Positions 33,095 to 37,587 of a stretch of 37,587 bases of DNA are shown in pieces. Positions within the stretch are counted from its first letter, which is position 1. Each line of letters starts with the position of its first letter. The DNA comes from CBDUEV01 sp965366365 (GTDB taxonomy: Bacteria > Actinomycetota > Acidimicrobiia > Spongiisociales > JAENVV01): the NCBI GenBank assembly GCA_965366365.1, contig CBDUEV010000024.1, positions 1 to 37,587 on the forward strand, given 5' to 3'. The position numbers were made by a program, and so were the translations under genes. The notes beneath the pieces were generated by a model that saw only the letters and a list, made by a program, of their open reading frames with translations, made no database searches and was not told the origin of the DNA.

Positions 33095-33442
33095 TCCACA
33101 CTCCATCTTTCTCGATGGGAGTGGGCCGGTCTCACCACTGGCTCGCCACGATTCTCGGTGACCGATCTCACGAATCGTGGGTCATTGCCTCCCAGCTTTC
33201 CCCTGGATCGTTCTCACAATCCTCGTCCCTAGCTATGTGGTCATTCAACCACAGTCAGTAGCATTTTCAAAGCTTCCTCTTGGACTACCCAAGCCCTATC
33301 ACTACTCACATGGTTCATGTAACTACTCTCTGTCAATATACGCAATAGGTCAGCGGACCCAACCACGCTGAGAGAGATGCGAGTAACAATGGCGCTCATC
33401 GAGGCAACTCTACCGTGTCGCCCCGGGCCGTGATCCGGCGAA
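33095..33442. promoter_or_regulatory. AT-richer regulatory gap upstream of the surface-protein gene
   Basis: No gene is seen here. The stretch 33220-33400 is clearly AT-richer than its surroundings. A candidate minus-strand promoter is TTGGGT (33357-33362), 16-nt spacer, TATATT (33335-33340), giving a ~235-nt leader for the surface protein. Two inverted repeats lie in that leader: CCACGATTC/GAATCGTGG (33146-33154 with 33172-33180) and TGTGGT/ACCACA (33236-33253). They could be operators or RNA hairpins. No terminator with a U tract is obvious after clpX. Confidence 0.5.
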
Positions 33443-34708
<1,266 letters not shown>

Positions 34709-34738
34709 CCGTCCTTCTCCTGCTGGCTGGTCCCGGTT

Positions 34739-35365
34739 CTACTTGGCCGCTTCGACGGCGGCGAGTTCACGGCGACTGAGCACCGCGTCGATTACACCGT
34801 ACTCCATCGCCTCGTCGGCGAGCATCCAATAGTCTCGTTCGGTATCGACGACGACCTTTTCGTAGTCGGTGCCGGTGTGTTCGGCCAGGATCCGGTTGAG
34901 TTGCTCTCGCATCTGCACGATGAGCTTGGCTTGGATCTCGATGTCGGAGGCCTGACCCTGCGCCCCGCCGTGCGGTTGATGCATCATGACCCGAGCATGT
35001 GGAAGCGCAAAACGCTTGCCCGGCGCCCCACCAGCGAGGATCACGGCGGCCGCCGAGGCAGCCATGCCCATGCACACGGTCGAGACGTCGGCGGAGATGT
35101 ACTGCATGGTGTCGTAGATGGCGAAGAGCGATGTGATGGAGCCACCCGGCGAGTTGATGTACAGCGAAATGTCCTTGTCGGGATCCTCGCTCTCCAGATG
35201 GAGAAGCTGCGCCATGATCAAGTTGGCAACCGCATCGTCGATGGGAGTACCGAGGAAGATGATGCGGTCTTTGAGGAGACGACTGTAGATATCCGAGGTG
35301 CGTTCGCCTCGGCTGGTCGTCTCGGTGACGTAGGGAACAACGTAATTCTCGACGTTCATACTCAC
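34739..35365 (-). CDS. clpP: ATP-dependent Clp protease proteolytic subunit ClpP
   Basis: A 208-aa serine peptidase that forms the barrel for ClpX. The nucleophile is S104 (GMAASAAA), with H129 (ARVMMHQPHGG) and an aspartate in VVDTERDYWM completing the triad. The GTG at 35363-35365 overlaps the tig stop (GTGA); an ATG two codons later (35357-35359) is an equal candidate, with AGGAGG 10 nt before it. Actinobacteria often carry two clpP genes in tandem; only one is here. Confidence 0.97.
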   Translation of the reverse strand: MSMNVENYVVPYVTETTSRGERTSDIYSRLLKDRIIFLGTPIDDAVANLIMAQLLHLESEDPDKDISLYINSPGGSITSLFAIYDTMQYISADVSTVCMGMAASAAAVILAGGAPGKRFALPHARVMMHQPHGGAQGQASDIEIQAKLIVQMREQLNRILAEHTGTDYEKVVVDTERDYWMLADEAMEYGVIDAVLSRRELAAVEAAK

Positions 35366-36744
35366 TCTTCCTCCTCATCCCTGTCCGAGTCTTCCAGCGA
35401 ATCGCCCACAGGAGCGGGAGCGGTCGCCGCGGCCAGGGCTTCAAAATCGATGGGGTTACCTGCGTCATCGACAGGAACTGCGGCCTTCAAGAGCGCCTCG
35501 TGCGCCTTCCTCCGCAGGATATCACCCCTCAGGTTTTTCTCCTGATTCTCGGTGAGGCCCTCCCGGAGCTCCTCCAACGTCTGCTCGGTCTGAGCAGCCA
35601 TGGCCGATAACAACTCGACGAACTCCTCGTCACCAACCTCGAGCCCGGCGTCGTCGGCGACCGCATCGAGGAGTAGATCCGTGCGGACGTTCCTGGCCGC
35701 AGTAGCCCTGAGGTCCTCCACGAATGCCTCTTGTGTCTGCCCGGAGATCTGGAGATAGTCGTCCATCTCGATCCCCTGCTGGCCGAGGGTGTGGCTGAAC
35801 CGGTGGAGCACCTCCTCCATCTCGGCGTTGATGATGGCCGCCGGGATCTCGAGGTCGATCTCGTCGATCAAGGCCGTGATCAACTCGTTGCGGAAGGCGT
35901 CCCAGGAGGCTCCCGCCTTCGATTCGGAGATACGTCGCTCGACCTCCTTGCGGAAAGCCGCCACGGAATCGAACTCGGTCACCTCGGAAATCCATTCGTC
36001 GGTCATCTCCGGCAAGCTCTTGCCCTGTACGTCGGTGACCGCAATCGTGAAGGTGGCCGGCTCGCCGCCCCGGTCCCCGAAACTCTCCGGAAGAGTCGAA
36101 TCGAAATCCTTCGTTTCGCCGGCCGACATCCCCAGCACAGCCTCATCGAGACCCTCGATGAACGGACTGGACCCCACCGCAACCATCAGGCCTTGGGCAG
36201 ACGCCTCGGGAATCTCCTCCCCGTCGGCTTTGGCGGAGAGGTCGATCGAGGCGTAGTCCCCTTCCTGGCACGGTCGGTCGGCCGGTTCGAGCTCGGCGAA
36301 CTGATCTCGCATCCTGTCGATCTGTTCGGCGATGTCCTCGTCGGTCCCGATCGGCGAGGGAACCGCGATCTCCCGGCCGACATACTCGGGCGTGGTCTCG
36401 AGGGTTGGCCAGAGGGCGACCTTCACGCTGATCTCGATTCCAGATTCGGTGTCTTCGACCGAGTCGAGGGATGGCACCGCTGCCAGCTGGAGGTCCGTGG
36501 CGTCGAGGGCTTCGTTGACCAGCCCGGCCAATGCATCGTCGATGGCCTCGGCTCGCAAGCGGTCGGCTCCCACCGCCGCCTCCACGACCCGTCGCGGAGC
36601 CTTACCCGGACGGAACCCTGGGATTTTCATCTCCCGAGACAGTTTTCGAGCCGCCTGGTTCTTGGCTTGATCGAGGCGCGCCTCCTCCACTTCGAAGGTA
36701 ACGATCTTCTCGAAAGGCCCGGCATCGCTGATGGTGGGTTCCAC
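35362..36744 (-). CDS. tig: Trigger factor chaperone
   Basis: The ribosome-bound chaperone and peptidyl-prolyl isomerase for nascent chains; 460 aa. The ribosome-binding domain has GFRPGKAP (43-50). The FKBP-like domain (~155-235) holds QEGDYASIDLSAKADG and FIEGLDEAVLGMSAGE. The helical C-terminal arms follow, ending in an acidic tail (DSDRDEEEE). The GTG at 36742-36744 was chosen because AACAGGAG lies 6 nt upstream; a TTG six codons earlier lacks a site. A -10-like TACACT lies at 36775-36780. Confidence 0.97.
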   Translation of the reverse strand: MEPTISDAGPFEKIVTFEVEEARLDQAKNQAARKLSREMKIPGFRPGKAPRRVVEAAVGADRLRAEAIDDALAGLVNEALDATDLQLAAVPSLDSVEDTESGIEISVKVALWPTLETTPEYVGREIAVPSPIGTDEDIAEQIDRMRDQFAELEPADRPCQEGDYASIDLSAKADGEEIPEASAQGLMVAVGSSPFIEGLDEAVLGMSAGETKDFDSTLPESFGDRGGEPATFTIAVTDVQGKSLPEMTDEWISEVTEFDSVAAFRKEVERRISESKAGASWDAFRNELITALIDEIDLEIPAAIINAEMEEVLHRFSHTLGQQGIEMDDYLQISGQTQEAFVEDLRATAARNVRTDLLLDAVADDAGLEVGDEEFVELLSAMAAQTEQTLEELREGLTENQEKNLRGDILRRKAHEALLKAAVPVDDAGNPIDFEALAAATAPAPVGDSLEDSDRDEEEE

Positions 36745-36834
36745 GGTGACTCCTGTTGGCAAGATTGGGGGTGCAGTGTAGGCCGGCCCTCACGACGCCA
36801 TCCCGCCTCGATGGCTGGATCGATGTGGCTGGGC

Positions 36835-36912
36835 CAAACGCGGGCGCCAAACACCGGTGCCGAATGCTGGTGCCGAATGCTGGTGCCGAATGCCGGGGCC
36901 GAATGCTGGGGC
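36835..36912. repeat. Six tandem copies of a 13-bp unit upstream of tig
   Basis: Consecutive units are CAAACGCGGGCGC, CAAACACCGGTGC, CGAATGCTGGTGC (twice), CGAATGCCGGGGC and CGAATGCTGGGGC. It lies in the non-coding gap between tig and tRNA-His. It is a minisatellite-like array with no spacers, so not CRISPR. A role in tig regulation is possible but unshown. Confidence 0.85.
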
Positions 36913-36967
36913 GGGGGCTCGATGGGTTGGGTGGGCTAACCCTCGGCGGCGCCGGGGGAACATCGAT

Positions 36968-37045
36968 TGGGGTGACCGACGGGATTTGAACCCGCGACAG
37001 CCGGGATCACAACCCGGTGCTCTACCAGACTGAGCTACGGCCACC
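36968..37045 (-). tRNA. tRNA-His (anticodon GTG)
   Basis: The minus strand folds as a cloverleaf with the histidine-specific extra 5' G (G-1) paired to C73. Anticodon stem CCGGG/CCCGG encloses TTGTGAT, anticodon GTG. The T arm has GGTTCAAAT. A CCA follows the discriminator in the DNA (36968-36970). Confidence 0.95.
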
Positions 37046-37082
37046 ATGTACCCGAACCGTCCGAGCGTCGAGCCGCGGCTCG

Positions 37083-37155
37083 CGCCCCCGGAGGGATTCG
37101 AACCCCCGACCAAGAGCTTAGAAGGCTCCTGCTCTGTCCTCTGAGCTACAGGGGC
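37083..37155 (-). tRNA. tRNA-Arg (anticodon TCT)
   Basis: 73-nt cloverleaf. Acceptor GCCCCTG pairs with CGGGGGC (one U-G); anticodon stem GGAGC/GCTCT encloses CTTCTAA, anticodon TCT (reads AGA/AGG). Discriminator is G and CCA is not encoded. Confidence 0.95.
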
Positions 37156-37215
37156 CCGGTTGACGAAGGGACGATTCGATCGATGCCTGAGCCGGAGAAT
37201 CCGACCGGGCATCAG

Positions 37216-37286
<71 letters not shown>

Positions 37287-37341
37287 GCCCACGAGATATT
37301 AGCCCGTTCTCCGGCTGGGGCGAACAGCGAATACCACCACC

Positions 37342-37357
37342 CCGCCCAGACGGGCGG
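37342..37357 (-). terminator. Small GC hairpin between tRNA-Leu and tRNA-Gly
   Basis: CCGCCC-AGAC-GGGCGG forms a 6-bp GC stem 9 nt past the 3' end of tRNA-Leu. It may terminate or separate the tRNA-Leu transcript. Positional evidence only. Confidence 0.4.
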
Positions 37358-37365
37358 CGAAGGGG

Positions 37366-37449
37366 TGCGGACGGTGGGACTCGAACCCACAGTGGGCGAT
37401 GCCCACCAGGACCTAAACCTGGCGCCTATACCAATTCGGCTACGTCCGC
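37366..37449 (-). tRNA. tRNA-Leu (anticodon TAG)
   Basis: 84-nt class II tRNA with a long variable arm (GGGC-ATC-GCCC region). Acceptor GCGGACG pairs with CGTCCGC, discriminator A. Anticodon stem CCAGG/CCTGG encloses TTTAGGT, anticodon TAG (reads CUA/CUG). CCA is not encoded. Confidence 0.95.
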
Positions 37450-37474
37450 TCGCCGTCAGGGTACCGCACCAACA

Positions 37475-37507
37475 AGAAAGCCCCGCGCCGGTGGCGTGGG
37501 GCTTTCT
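37475..37507 (-). terminator. 15-bp hairpin terminator after tRNA-Lys
   Basis: AGAAAGCCCCGCGCC (37475-37489) pairs with 37493-37507 around a 3-nt loop (one G-T pair). On the minus strand it begins 2 nt past the encoded CCA of tRNA-Lys and its descending arm ends in CTTTCT. The symmetric A/T ends would also let it work on the other strand. Confidence 0.8.
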
Positions 37508-37509
37508 GG

Positions 37510-37585
37510 TGGTAGGCCGCCCGGGACTTGAACCCGGAACCTGCGGATTAAGAGTCCGTTGCTCTGCCAATTGAGCTAGCGACCC
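37510..37585 (-). tRNA. tRNA-Lys (anticodon CTT)
   Basis: 73-nt cloverleaf plus encoded CCA (37510-37512). Acceptor GGGTCGC pairs with GCGGCCT with a terminal G-U; anticodon loop CTCTTAA gives CTT (reads AAG). The first pair of the anticodon stem is A-C, a mismatch. It ends 2 nt inside the window edge, so its promoter lies outside. Confidence 0.93.
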
Positions 37586-37587
37586 GT

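Noticed and set aside
36835..36912. CRISPR array
   Set aside because: The 13-bp units abut without spacers and no cas genes are present.

Overview
The window is high-GC bacterial chromosome. The gene order tig-clpP-clpX-(insert)-valS-folC-ndk-mreBCD-mrdAB-(tdk)-rne/rng-rplU-rpmA-obg-proB-(insert)-nadD-lytR_C-rsfS, read right to left on the minus strand, matches the housekeeping block of Actinomycetota. The combination of mreBCD with paired half-TrkA genes, plus the composition, suggests a deep-branching actinobacterium such as Acidimicrobiia. That placement is inference, because no rRNA is present.

Layout. 1-165: tRNA-Ala(GGC) and its terminator. 222-2946: rsfS, a LytR_C/LCP-like membrane protein, nadD and a degenerate LytM/M23 protein. 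3060-7129: gap, an orphan CheY-like receiver, and a CoxE-type VWA/MoxR ATPase pair. 7264-13608 (plus strand): a potassium-transport super-locus with full-length trkA, trkH, two half-size trkA genes, a 45-codon membrane peptide, a second trkH and a membrane-tethered secreted protein, nearly all overlapping by 1-8 nt. 13605-16641: proB, obg, rpmA, rplU. 16832-19381: RNase E/G with a long hairpin-rich leader, then thymidine kinase. 19413-24978: rodA, PBP2 and mreD/C/B, the elongasome. 25095-29449: ndk, folC, valS. 29528-33094: a large LPMTG-anchored repeat surface protein, preceded by an AT-richer regulatory gap. 33443-36744: clpX, clpP, tig. 36835-36912: a 13-bp tandem repeat. 36968-37585: a tRNA cluster (His, Arg, Gly, Leu, Lys).

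The housekeeping parts form coherent operons for ribosome assembly and silencing, RNA decay, cell-wall elongation, protein quality control and nucleotide/folate supply. The accessory content lies in three places: the Trk/VWA/gap block between proB and nadD, the surface protein between clpX and valS, and the repeat next to the tRNA cluster. The best candidates for something undescribed are the Trk super-locus with its 45-residue membrane peptide and tethered tail protein, the M23 protein that has lost both catalytic histidines but kept its zinc ligands, and the surface protein with six 89-90 residue cysteine-clamped repeats. No CRISPR array, IS element, prophage or rRNA was seen.
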